A DNA stretch of 19,456 nt from JBGSIZ01 sp041742255 (lineage in GTDB: Bacteria > Pseudomonadota > Alphaproteobacteria > Rhodobacterales > Rhodobacteraceae). Positions within the stretch are counted from its first letter, which is position 1. Each line of letters begins with the position of its first letter. The stretch is from NCBI GenBank assembly GCA_041742255.1, contig JBGSIZ010000060.1, positions 1 through 19,456 on the forward strand, in the 5' to 3' direction. Positions 7,419 through 14,243 of this stretch are shown here, in pieces. The notes beneath the pieces are model-generated. The model was not told the origin of the DNA, made no database searches, and saw only the letters and a program-made list of their open reading frames with translations. The position numbers and the translations under genes are program-made.

Positions 7419-8420
7419 TTACCGCAGGGTGCGCCGTTCGATCACCTCGCAGGGAAACATGCGGTTTTCCGCGGGGCGGTCGGGGGTTTCGATCGTGTCC
7501 ACGACCAATGCGATGGCAGCATCGATAATCGCTGCAATCGGTTGGCGGATGGTGGTCAAACCGATGTTAGGCCACCGGGCCATGTCCATGTCGTTCAGCC
7601 CGATCAACCCGACATCGTCGGGCACCGACAGGCCCGCATCCTGAATTGCGGTCAATGCGCCCACGGCCAACAGGTCATCGCCGCAGAAATACGCCTCGGC
7701 CGGGGTTTGGGCCGGGGCCTGGGCCAACAGGCGCTGCATTTCGGCGCGTCCGGCGTCAAAACTATAGGCGCTGGCATAGCTGACGCTGGCCACGGCGTCC
7801 GGATAGGCGCGCAAGGCGTCCAGAAACCCGGTCGCGCGATCCTGGGTCGATGTGGCGTCCTGCGGTCCACCCAGAAACGCGACACGGCGGTATCCGCGCC
7901 GCATCAACGCCTCGGCGGCCATGGCACCACAGGCGATATTGTCGATACCGACCACATGCACCGGCGACGCCGCCCGTGCCCGCCCAAACGCATGAACAAC
8001 CGGCAGGCCCGCATCCTTGAACGACAGGGCAAAACTGGGCGGCAAGGTGGACGATGCCACGATCACCCCATCCACCGAATATTGCCGCAACATCCGCAGC
8101 GATGCGGCGGGATCGGTTGCATCGCTCAGGTTGACCAGCAACGGGCGCAACCCCCGGTCCTGCAAACCTCGGGTGAACAGATCGAACACCGCAAGGATCA
8201 GCGGGTTCTGGAAATTGTTGACGATCAACCCGATCATCTTCGTGCGCCCTGTCGTGAGGCTGGAGGCGAGGGCGTTGGGCGCATACCCTAATGCGGCGGC
8301 GGCCATTTCCACCTTTGCCCGGGTCTTTGGCGACACCGACGCGCCGTCGGTAAACGTCCGCGACACGGCCGAACGTGACACGCCCGCGCGTTCGGCCACA
8401 TCCCTCAGGGTCACTGCCAT
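7419..8420 (-). CDS. LacI-family transcriptional regulator
   Basis: A 333-residue repressor-type regulator. The N-terminal helix-turn-helix TLRDVAERAGVSRSAVSRTF (4-23) and hinge-region pattern SPKTRAKV...LGYAPNALASSL are standard for LacI/GalR proteins. The rest is a periplasmic-binding-protein-like effector domain (IGLIVNNFQNPL, VDGVIVASS, VGIDNIACGAMAAEAL, YFCGDDLLAVGAL). It most likely controls the adjacent dehydrogenase and iol operons through the palindrome at 5075-5090, and itself through the copy at 8501-8516. The effector would be a pathway sugar or polyol. The Shine-Dalgarno is weak (GGACGGGCAAGAC). Confidence 0.95.
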   Translation of the reverse strand: MAVTLRDVAERAGVSRSAVSRTFTDGASVSPKTRAKVEMAAAALGYAPNALASSLTTGRTKMIGLIVNNFQNPLILAVFDLFTRGLQDRGLRPLLVNLSDATDPAASLRMLRQYSVDGVIVASSTLPPSFALSFKDAGLPVVHAFGRARAASPVHVVGIDNIACGAMAAEALMRRGYRRVAFLGGPQDATSTQDRATGFLDALRAYPDAVASVSYASAYSFDAGRAEMQRLLAQAPAQTPAEAYFCGDDLLAVGALTAIQDAGLSVPDDVGLIGLNDMDMARWPNIGLTTIRQPIAAIIDAAIALVVDTIETPDRPAENRMFPCEVIERRTLR

Positions 8421-8500
8421 GTCTTGCCCGTCCGTTGTCGTTCGTCCCGGCGCAGCCTATCGGCAAATGACTGGGGACAACAGCAAGGCGGGGCAGATTA

Positions 8501-8516
8501 TTGCAACTGGTTGCAG
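8501..8516. promoter_or_regulatory. Second LacI-type operator, upstream of the regulator gene
   Basis: TTGCAACTGGTTGCAG matches the perfect palindrome at 5075-5090 at 14 of 16 positions, keeping both TTGCAAC and GTTGCA half-sites. It lies 80 bases upstream of the lacI-type ATG, in its non-coding leader and within the downstream flank of the CIA30 gene. The position suggests autoregulation. Confidence 0.75.
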
Positions 8517-8553
8517 TTGGGTCCGCGCGTGCCGGGGCGCGTGGCTTGCGGGA

Positions 8554-9156
8554 TCAGTAGAACCCGACCTCGGCCACCTCAATCAAGGCGTCATGGTCGC
8601 GCCCATAGGCCACAATCGCCACCGACGCGAGGCTGCCCGGACGGGGCACCGTGCGCAACAACGCGCCCGACGCCGTGAATGTCGCAAACGGCAGGCGGAT
8701 TTCTGTCCAACGGTCTGTGACATCAAAACCCGCCTGATAATATTGCCACGGCAACACCGTGCCGCCGGTGCGCAGGTGGACGAAATAGCGTTGCGAATTG
8801 CCGCGCACGACCAGACGCACGCCGGTTGCGTCCGCTGGGGGTGGGGTGTTCAGGTCCAGCCGCATTTGGATGAACCCGCCCCGGTTGGCCGTGCTGACGC
8901 GCCCGGTCATCCGGGCATAGGATTGGTCCTCGTCCGTGGCAAAGGTGACGCCTCCAGTCGATACACCCCCCATCACCTGATCCGTGAAAAACCGCCAACC
9001 GGTGTCAGGGTCCATTTCGAAATCCTCGATTGCAGGTGGGGCAGGGCCCGTGTCTTGGTCCGTGTCTTGGGCCGCGACTGGCGACAGCGGACCAGCGGCG
9101 ACCAAAACGGCCAGCATCATGGTGCGGTTCAGACCAGATTTAACCACCCAACGCAT
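8554..9156 (-). CDS. Secreted CIA30 (NDUFAF1-like) domain protein
   Basis: A 200-residue protein. An N-terminal signal peptide (MRWVVKSGLNRTMMLAVLVA..., ending SPVAAQ) is followed by a complex I intermediate-associated protein 30 / NDUFAF1-type domain. Its landmarks are WRFFTDQVMGGVSTG, TANRGGFIQMR, VRGNSQRYFVHLRT, WQYYQAGFDV and WTEIRLPF. In eukaryotes the domain serves complex I assembly. The bacterial role is not established, and a signal peptide argues for a periplasmic carbohydrate-binding-like function here. The ATG at 9156 has AAAAAGGACG upstream. It is the last gene after the photolyase on the same strand (63-base gap carrying 11-bp repeats). Confidence 0.87.
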   Translation of the reverse strand: MRWVVKSGLNRTMMLAVLVAAGPLSPVAAQDTDQDTGPAPPAIEDFEMDPDTGWRFFTDQVMGGVSTGGVTFATDEDQSYARMTGRVSTANRGGFIQMRLDLNTPPPADATGVRLVVRGNSQRYFVHLRTGGTVLPWQYYQAGFDVTDRWTEIRLPFATFTASGALLRTVPRPGSLASVAIVAYGRDHDALIEVAEVGFY

Positions 9157-9174
9157 GTCTTTTCGTCCTTTTTC

Positions 9175-9207
9175 ATACCGCCGCGATACCGTCGCAATAC
9201 CGACGTG
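9175..9207. repeat. Three 11-bp tandem repeats upstream of the CIA30 gene
   Basis: On the plus strand ataccgccgcg, ataccgtcgca and ataccgacgtg are contiguous. Each begins ATACCG, so on the minus strand each ends CGGTAT. The array fills most of the 63-base gap between the photolyase stop and the CIA30 start and ends 18 bases before the CIA30 ATG. The 11-base period places the units on nearly the same helical face. Confidence 0.6.
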
Positions 9208-9219
9208 AAATGAAGCCCC

Positions 9220-10746
9220 CTAAACGCCGGCTCCGGCCTCCATCCGCGCCAACCATTTTTCGGCATCGGCCAGCACGGTGTCCCGCTTGTCCTGCGCCAT
9301 CCGGTCCCATGTGGCATACATCTGCCCCATGCGCGGATTGGCCTTGAACCGGGTCCGGTGACGGTCCAGAAAATGCCAGTATAACAGGTTGAACGGACAC
9401 GCCCCATCGCCCGTTTTTTGCTTTACTTTATAATGACATGACCCGCAGTAGTCCGACATTTTGTCGATGTAGTTGCCGCTGCTGACATAGGGTTTTGACG
9501 CGATGATCCCGCCGTCTGCAAACTGGCTCATGCCTACCACATTCGGGGCCTCGACCCATTCATAGGCATCGGCGTAAACGGCCAGATACCATTCCTGCAC
9601 CGGCCCCGGATCCAGCCCGGCCAAAAGGGCGAAATTCCCAGTAATCATAAGACGTTGGATGTGATGCGCATAGGCATGTTCGCGGGTTTGGGCCACCGTT
9701 TGCGCCACGCAATTCATCCCCGTTTTCGCGCCCCAGAACATTGGCGGCAACGCCCGGTCATGCCCCAACGCATTGCGGGTGACATACTCCGGCCCCTCGC
9801 GGAAATAGATGCCTCGCACATATTCCCGCCAGCCGATGATCTGCCGGATGAACCCTTCGACGGCATTCAACGGCGCGCGGCCTTCTTTCCATTCCTTTTC
9901 AACGGCTTGACAGACTTCAAGGGGGTCCAAAAGACCGGCATTGAGGGCCATCCCGATGATGGCGTGATATAGAAACGGTCGGCCTTGCAGCATCGCGTCC
10001 TGAAAATCGCCAAACTTTGGCAGGCCAAGCGCCAGCCAATGATCGAAATGCGCCCGTGCCTGTGCCGCGTCGGTGGGGAACCAGAACGGGCGAAGATCGC
10101 CGAAATTGTCGGGAAAACAACGCTCTACAAGGTCCAGAACCTCGGCTGTGACCGGGTCCGGTTCAAACATCACCGGTCCGGAATAGGTCACCTCAAGAGG
10201 GGCAGGCTTGCGGTTGTCATGGTCATAATTCCACTGTCCGCCTGCCGGGTCGTCGCCGTCCATCAACAGGCCAGTATCCCGCCGCATTTCCCGGTAAAAA
10301 TACTCCATCCGCAAGGACTTACGGTCTGCGGCCCACCCCTCGAACCGCTTGTGGGAACACAGGAAACGGGTGTCCTCCAGCATGGTCAATGGCACCGGAC
10401 AATCCTGCAACGCCTCGATCAACCGCCATTCGCCGGGTTCGGTGGCAATCACGGCCGTGGCGTCGAATTCCGCCGCCCGGCGCACCAATTCGCCCACGAT
10501 GCTGCCTGCATTTTCGGGATCGTCCAGCCGGGTGTAGGCCACGCGCCATCCGGCCGCCGTTAATGAGGCCGCGAATTTGCGCATCGCACTGAAACAAAAC
10601 GCGATTTTCTTGGGGTGGTGCGGGGCATAGGTGGCTTCGGCCATGACTTCGGACATGACAACCACGGCCTTTGCCTTGTCCGCCGCGCGCAAACCCGCAA
10701 GGTTCGGGGACAATTGGTCGCCCAAGACCAGAACAAGGGTCACCAT
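9220..10746 (-). CDS. 4Fe-4S photolyase/cryptochrome (FeS-BCP, PhrB/CryB type)
   Basis: A 508-residue flavoprotein of the iron-sulfur bacterial cryptochrome/photolyase class, which includes (6-4) photolyase PhrB of Agrobacterium and CryB of Rhodobacter. The N-terminal photolyase-related domain starts MVTLVLVLGDQLSPNL. The C-terminal FAD domain contains GWREYVRGIYF and YADAYEWVEAPNVVGMSQFADGG. The four cluster ligands are visible as Cys346 (TGMNC), Cys434 and Cys437 (YCGSCHY) and Cys450 (ACPFN), with the spacing known for this class. Expected function is light-driven repair of UV photoproducts or blue-light signalling, using FAD and a lumazine antenna. Its ATG overlaps the SDR stop by 7 bases, so the two are translationally coupled. 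Confidence 0.95.
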   Translation of the reverse strand: MVTLVLVLGDQLSPNLAGLRAADKAKAVVVMSEVMAEATYAPHHPKKIAFCFSAMRKFAASLTAAGWRVAYTRLDDPENAGSIVGELVRRAAEFDATAVIATEPGEWRLIEALQDCPVPLTMLEDTRFLCSHKRFEGWAADRKSLRMEYFYREMRRDTGLLMDGDDPAGGQWNYDHDNRKPAPLEVTYSGPVMFEPDPVTAEVLDLVERCFPDNFGDLRPFWFPTDAAQARAHFDHWLALGLPKFGDFQDAMLQGRPFLYHAIIGMALNAGLLDPLEVCQAVEKEWKEGRAPLNAVEGFIRQIIGWREYVRGIYFREGPEYVTRNALGHDRALPPMFWGAKTGMNCVAQTVAQTREHAYAHHIQRLMITGNFALLAGLDPGPVQEWYLAVYADAYEWVEAPNVVGMSQFADGGIIASKPYVSSGNYIDKMSDYCGSCHYKVKQKTGDGACPFNLLYWHFLDRHRTRFKANPRMGQMYATWDRMAQDKRDTVLADAEKWLARMEAGAGV

Positions 10747-11405
10747 GGCACCGTCACCCCCGCATAGTCGTAAAAACCGCCCGTCATATCCGGCGTCGCC
10801 TCGTCAATGACGCGCAAAAGGGCGGCAGCGGCGTCCGCCGGGGGCATCGTCGCATGACGGCCTGCATAGGCGGCGGTGAACGGCGTTTCCACGGTCCCCG
10901 GATGCAGCGCTAGACATATCGCATGGCGATGGGTGCGCCCCAATTCGACCGCGGCGCCGCGAATGATCTGGTTTAACGCAGCCTTGGACGCCCGGTAGGA
11001 ATGCCAGCCGCCGATGTGGTTGTCGCCAATCGACCCCACCCGCGCGGAAAGGGTTGCGACAACGGCGCGTTTGTCACGGGCCAACAATCGCGGCACATGT
11101 TTCAGGATCAACGCGGGGCCGATGGCGTTGGTGGCAAAGACAGCGGCCATTTGCGCCGGGTCGATCTGGCCGAGTGCCTTTTCCGGGGAGAAACCGTCCG
11201 CCGACAAGATACCGACAGCGGTGAACACGAGGTCAAAAGGCCCGTCGACCGCCGCAAGGCACCGCGCCACGGACGCAGGGTCTGTCACGTCAAATCCGTT
11301 TTCCGATCGCGACAGGCCCGTCACATGAACGCCTCGGTCCCGCAACGCCGCCGCAACAGCCGCCCCGATGCCGCCCGAGGCCCCTAGTGTCAATGCGTTT
11401 TTCAT
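10740..11405 (-). CDS. Short-chain dehydrogenase/reductase
   Basis: A 221-residue SDR. The nucleotide loop is LGASGGIG (7-14, the usual TGxxxGxG with Leu first). NAIG at 93 gives the structural Asn, and the catalytic residues are Ser120, Tyr137 and Lys141 (YRASK). The substrate is unknown; small SDRs of the CsgA-like type often neighbour FeS photolyases in my recollection, which would need a neighbourhood survey to confirm. The start at 11405 (MKNALTLGA) gives the cleanest Rossmann N-terminus. An ATG three codons upstream (11414) directly abuts the TAG of a possible small ORF. First clear gene of the SDR-photolyase-CIA30 unit. Confidence 0.9.
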   Translation of the reverse strand: MKNALTLGASGGIGAAVAAALRDRGVHVTGLSRSENGFDVTDPASVARCLAAVDGPFDLVFTAVGILSADGFSPEKALGQIDPAQMAAVFATNAIGPALILKHVPRLLARDKRAVVATLSARVGSIGDNHIGGWHSYRASKAALNQIIRGAAVELGRTHRHAICLALHPGTVETPFTAAYAGRHATMPPADAAAALLRVIDEATPDMTGGFYDYAGVTVPW

Positions 11406-11414
11406 GACCCACAT

Positions 11415-11522
11415 CTAGGGCAAACCATTCGAAATCCAGCCCGAATAGTCGAACGGCGCGGAATCTTGCGGATAGATCGCGGGGGCAGGGTTGTGCGCCA
11501 AGGCGGCGCAATTCCTGCACAC
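11415..11522 (-). CDS. Possible small ORF just upstream of the SDR gene
   Basis: An open frame of 35 codons from GTG at 11522, or 52 codons from ATG at 11573, ending in TAG directly against an ATG of the SDR frame. The C-terminal part reads NPAPAIYPQDSAPFDYSGW, which looks more protein-like than a random frame, and a CRNC motif lies near its N-terminus. No recognised family and no strong ribosome binding site. It could be a real coupled small protein or chance. Confidence 0.25.
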   Translation of the reverse strand: MCRNCAALAHNPAPAIYPQDSAPFDYSGWISNGLP

Positions 11523-11558
11523 CCGCGCGTTGCCTCTTTTCCTTTGGATATTCGGCGG

Positions 11559-11564
11559 TATAGT
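11559..11564 (+). promoter_or_regulatory. Probable -10 element of the leuA leader transcript
   Basis: TATAGT lies 7 bases before the leader-peptide ATG at 11572, so transcription would start at or one base before the A of ATG, giving a leaderless mRNA. The -35 is weak (CTTTTC at 17-base spacing). This 317-base gap between the SDR gene and the cupin otherwise holds the leader peptide, its stems and a possible minus-strand small ORF. Confidence 0.5.
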
Positions 11565-11571
11565 GCGGCAC

Positions 11572-11655
11572 ATGAGCACGTTGACACATACCCTTTTCTT
11601 GGCCCGGACGGGCGCGTCGCTGCTTATTGGCCTGCTGCGTCTTAGCCGCCCCTGA
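11572..11655 (+). CDS. Leucine-rich leader peptide (probable attenuation control of leuA)
   Basis: A 27-codon ORF, ATG to TGA, 67 bases upstream of the cupin-leuA operon. Eight of 27 residues are leucine plus one isoleucine. Leucines are concentrated near the end as SLLIGLLRLSRP, with codons CTG CTT ATT GGC CTG CTG CGT CTT at 11620-11643. A run of codons for the operon's end product just before the leader stop is the hallmark of ribosome-mediated attenuation of amino acid operons. It has no Shine-Dalgarno, but the predicted -10 puts the transcript start at the ATG, as known for the leaderless trpL of Sinorhizobium. I infer stalling at Leu codons when leucyl-tRNA is scarce. No U-tract terminator is visible after it, so the mechanism may act on translation or Rho rather than intrinsic termination. 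Confidence 0.6.
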   Translation: MSTLTHTLFLARTGASLLIGLLRLSRP

Positions 11656-11698
11656 GCGTGCCATTCGGCGCGACCGCTCGGGAGGGACAAGCGCCGGA
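11651..11698 (+). promoter_or_regulatory. Interleaved alternative RNA stems after the leader peptide
   Basis: Two stems can be drawn. Stem A pairs CCTGAGCG (11651-11658, including the leader stop codon) with CGCTCGGG (11675-11682), 8 pairs with one G-U. Stem B pairs TTCGGCGC (11664-11671) with GCGCCGGA (11691-11698), 8 pairs with one G-U. Their arms interleave, so they exclude each other unless a pseudoknot forms. A ribosome near the Leu codons or stop would block stem A and favour B. Drawn by eye; energies not computed. Confidence 0.4.
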
Positions 11699-11722
11699 TC
11701 ACATAAATACCAGGGTAAAACT

Positions 11723-12079
11723 ATGAAACGCATAAACATCGCCGACAAACTCGGCCTGATTTCCACACATTGGGACCCAAAGGTCATAGCCACCTACAAC
11801 GACAATGATGTCATGCTCGTCAAGTTTCAGGGCGAATTTCCGTTTCACAAGCACGACACCACTGATGATTTCTTTTTGGTGGTTCAAGGCGAAGTGACCA
11901 TGGACCTTGAAGGTGCGCAGAGCGTGACTTTTGGTCCGGGCGAAATTTTCATTGTGCCCAAAGGGGTTGTTCATCGGCCGCGCGCGGATGTCGAAGCGCA
12001 TGTGCTTTTGATCGAGCCCAAAGGTGAACCGAATACGGGCGACTCGGGCCGTGCGCCTGCCGCCAAAGACCAGATTTGA
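11723..12079 (+). CDS. Small cupin-domain protein
   Basis: A 118-residue single-domain cupin. Metal-site motif 1 appears as FPFHKHDTTDDFFLVVQGEV, with the usual Glu replaced by Asp, and motif 2 as PKGVVHRPRAD. Small cupins of this kind bind a divalent metal; many have no assigned reaction and none can be named here. Start at ATG 11723 has AGGG 7 bases upstream. It ends 13 bases before leuA on the same strand and lies between the leucine leader and leuA, so it is probably co-transcribed and co-regulated with leuA. Why a cupin would be leucine-regulated is unclear. Confidence 0.85.
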   Translation: MKRINIADKLGLISTHWDPKVIATYNDNDVMLVKFQGEFPFHKHDTTDDFFLVVQGEVTMDLEGAQSVTFGPGEIFIVPKGVVHRPRADVEAHVLLIEPKGEPNTGDSGRAPAAKDQI

Positions 12080-12092
12080 AGGAATTCAGGAA

Positions 12093-13649
12093 ATGACCAA
12101 AGCTCGCGTGTTGATATTCGACACAACCTTGCGTGATGGCGAACAATCGCCCGGGGCCACCATGACCCATGATGAAAAGCTCGAAATCGCGGAACTGCTG
12201 GACGACATGGGCGTCGATATCATCGAGGCGGGGTTCCCCATCGCGTCCGAGGGTGATTTCCGGGCGGTCAGCGAAATCGCCTTGCGGTCGAAAAACGCAA
12301 CCATCTGCGGATTGGCCCGCGCCAATTACAAAGACATCGACCGCTGTTGGGAGGCTGTCAAACATGCCGCGTCCCCCCGGATCCATACGTTTATCGGCAC
12401 CTCGCCGTTGCACCGCGCCATTCCCAATCTGGACCGCGACCAGATGGCCGAACGCATCCATGACACCGTGACCCACGCGCGCAATTTGTGCGACAACGTC
12501 CAGTGGTCGCCGATGGATGCCACCCGGACGGAGTGGGATTACCTGTGCCGGACGGTCGAAATCGCGATCAAGGCGGGGGCGACCACGATCAACGTTCCGG
12601 ACACTGTGGGGTATACCGCCCCGGTGGAATCCGCGGACCTGATCCGCCGTCTGATCGAAACCGTGCCGGGTGCGGACAGCATCATCTTTGCCACCCATTG
12701 CCACAACGATCTAGGCATGGCGACGGCCAACAGTCTTGCGGCGGTTCTGGGCGGGGCGCGGCAAATTGAATGCACGATCAACGGCTTGGGCGAACGGGCC
12801 GGGAATACCGCGCTGGAAGAAGTGGTCATGGCCCTGCGGGTGCGTGGCGACATCATGCCGTTCACGACCGGCGTGGACACCACCAAGATCATGAATATTT
12901 CCCGCCGCGTCGCCACAGTGTCCGGCTTTGCCGTGCAGTTCAACAAGGCCATCGTGGGCAAGAATGCTTTTGCCCACGAAAGCGGGATCCATCAGGACGG
13001 CATGCTCAAGAACGCCGAGACGTTCGAGATCATGCGCCCGTCCGATGTTGGTCTGGCCGGGACATCGCTGCCGCTGGGCAAACATTCCGGGCGGGCGGCG
13101 TTGCGTGCCAAGCTCAAGGATCTTGGGTATGAATTGGCCGATAACCAGTTGAACGATGTGTTCGTGCGGTTCAAGGACCTCGCCGATCGCAAGAAGGAAG
13201 TCTACGACGATGACCTGATCGCCCTTTTGGGTCAAAACGACACCGTCGAGGATCACCTGAAACTTGCCGCGTTGCGGGTGGTTTGTGGCACGGGCGGCCC
13301 GGCCGAGGCTGATTTGACCTTGTCCGTGGATGGCACCGACCACACTGTGACCGCCAAGGGCGATGGCCCTGTTGATGCCGCCTTTAACGCGGTCAAGGCG
13401 CTTTTCGCCCACAAGGCCCGGTTGCAGTTGTATCAGGTCAATGCCGTGACCGAAGGCACGGATGCCCAAGCCACGGTGAGTGTCCGGCTGGAAGAGGACG
13501 GGCGGATCGCCACCGGGCAATCCGCCGATACCGACACCGTTGTCGCCAGCACCAAGGCCTATATCAACGCGCTGAACCGGTTGATCGTGCGGCGGGAAAA
13601 ATCCGCTCCGGGCGACGATACCAAAGGCGTTAGTTACAAGGACTTGTAA
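12093..13649 (+). CDS. leuA: 2-isopropylmalate synthase LeuA
   Basis: A 518-residue enzyme that condenses acetyl-CoA with 2-ketoisovalerate, the first committed step of leucine synthesis. The catalytic TIM barrel starts IFDTTLRDGEQSPGATM (Asp10, Arg14), with HCHNDLGMATANS (metal-binding histidines), INGLGERAGNTALEE and the linker segment HESGIHQDGMLKN. The C-terminal leucine-binding LeuA dimer domain follows from about residue 390 (VVCGTGGPAEADLTLSVDG...). Length and order match bacterial LeuA (about 510-520 residues). GAAGGAATTCAGGAA precedes the ATG at 12093. Second gene after the leader, and it ends shortly before a strong terminator. Confidence 0.97.
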   Translation: MTKARVLIFDTTLRDGEQSPGATMTHDEKLEIAELLDDMGVDIIEAGFPIASEGDFRAVSEIALRSKNATICGLARANYKDIDRCWEAVKHAASPRIHTFIGTSPLHRAIPNLDRDQMAERIHDTVTHARNLCDNVQWSPMDATRTEWDYLCRTVEIAIKAGATTINVPDTVGYTAPVESADLIRRLIETVPGADSIIFATHCHNDLGMATANSLAAVLGGARQIECTINGLGERAGNTALEEVVMALRVRGDIMPFTTGVDTTKIMNISRRVATVSGFAVQFNKAIVGKNAFAHESGIHQDGMLKNAETFEIMRPSDVGLAGTSLPLGKHSGRAALRAKLKDLGYELADNQLNDVFVRFKDLADRKKEVYDDDLIALLGQNDTVEDHLKLAALRVVCGTGGPAEADLTLSVDGTDHTVTAKGDGPVDAAFNAVKALFAHKARLQLYQVNAVTEGTDAQATVSVRLEEDGRIATGQSADTDTVVASTKAYINALNRLIVRREKSAPGDDTKGVSYKDL

Positions 13650-13672
13650 CGGTCCTGCCGGAACCCGATGAC

Positions 13673-13700
13673 AAAGGGCGGCCAGCGTGCCGCCCTTTTT
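13673..13700 (+). terminator. Intrinsic terminator after leuA
   Basis: A perfect 7-bp GC stem, GGGCGGC (13676-13682) and GCCGCCC (13689-13695), with loop CAGCGT, is flanked by AAA before and TTTTT after, so the stem can extend to 10 pairs. It lies 24 bases after the leuA stop, in the 63-base gap to the convergent PCu(A)C gene. The opposite strand has only a short T run, so it favours the plus strand. Confidence 0.93.
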
Positions 13701-13712
13701 GCTGCGGTGCCT

Positions 13713-14183
13713 TCAGTTGTTGGTGCCACAGGCCGGACCTTCGGCCCGCAGCGATACGACCTCAACCGTTACCGTAACCGTGCCCGCCGTTTGAAACGTC
13801 ATGGTCACCGGAAAGCTGTCGCCGTCTTTGGCTGCCATCGTCATCTCCATCAGCATCCCGTGATAGCCGCCGGGTGCCAGCTGCACCGTTTCCCCTGCCG
13901 GAACCGGAATGGCCATGGCGTGCGGCATGGACGCGATGCCATCGGCGATCACGGTTTCATGCAGCATCGGCATTTTGGCGGCAGGGGTCGCAATGGCCAC
14001 AAGGGCGTCGTCTGTCGTCCCCGCATTGCGGATGGTGACGTAGAACACGCCGGGCCGCCCCGCACCCACAGTGGCCCGGGACCATGCGTTTTCGACGGTC
14101 AAATCACCGACGGTCAGAGTTTCACAGGCAAAGGCCGTGGTCGCTGCAACGGCAAGTGCCGCGGATAAGATAAGCGTTTTCAT
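13713..14183 (-). CDS. Periplasmic copper chaperone PCu(A)C (first)
   Basis: A 156-residue secreted copper(I) chaperone. The signal peptide MKTLILSAALAVAATTAFA precedes Cys20. The metal motif H-x10-M-x21-H-x-M is exact: His75, Met86, His108, Met110 (LHETV...SMPH...GGYHGM). PCu(A)C proteins pass copper to the CuA or CuB sites of haem-copper oxidases, usually with an SCO partner. It is downstream of the SCO gene in the same-strand cluster (60-base gap) and convergent with leuA. Unlike the second copy it has no His-rich tail. Confidence 0.93.
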   Translation of the reverse strand: MKTLILSAALAVAATTAFACETLTVGDLTVENAWSRATVGAGRPGVFYVTIRNAGTTDDALVAIATPAAKMPMLHETVIADGIASMPHAMAIPVPAGETVQLAPGGYHGMLMEMTMAAKDGDSFPVTMTFQTAGTVTVTVEVVSLRAEGPACGTNN

Positions 14184-14243
14184 GAGGTTCAGGCTTTCTG
14201 AAGATGTGTATGGTTGATTTGGCTTAAGTGATGCGGCGCGACC

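Noticed and set aside
9175..9207. CRISPR-like array.
   Set aside because: Only three contiguous 11-base units with no spacers; a short direct repeat, not CRISPR.
11656..11722. Intrinsic attenuator terminator after the leucine leader.
   Set aside because: Stems can be drawn, but none is followed by a run of T, so a classical terminator is not supported.
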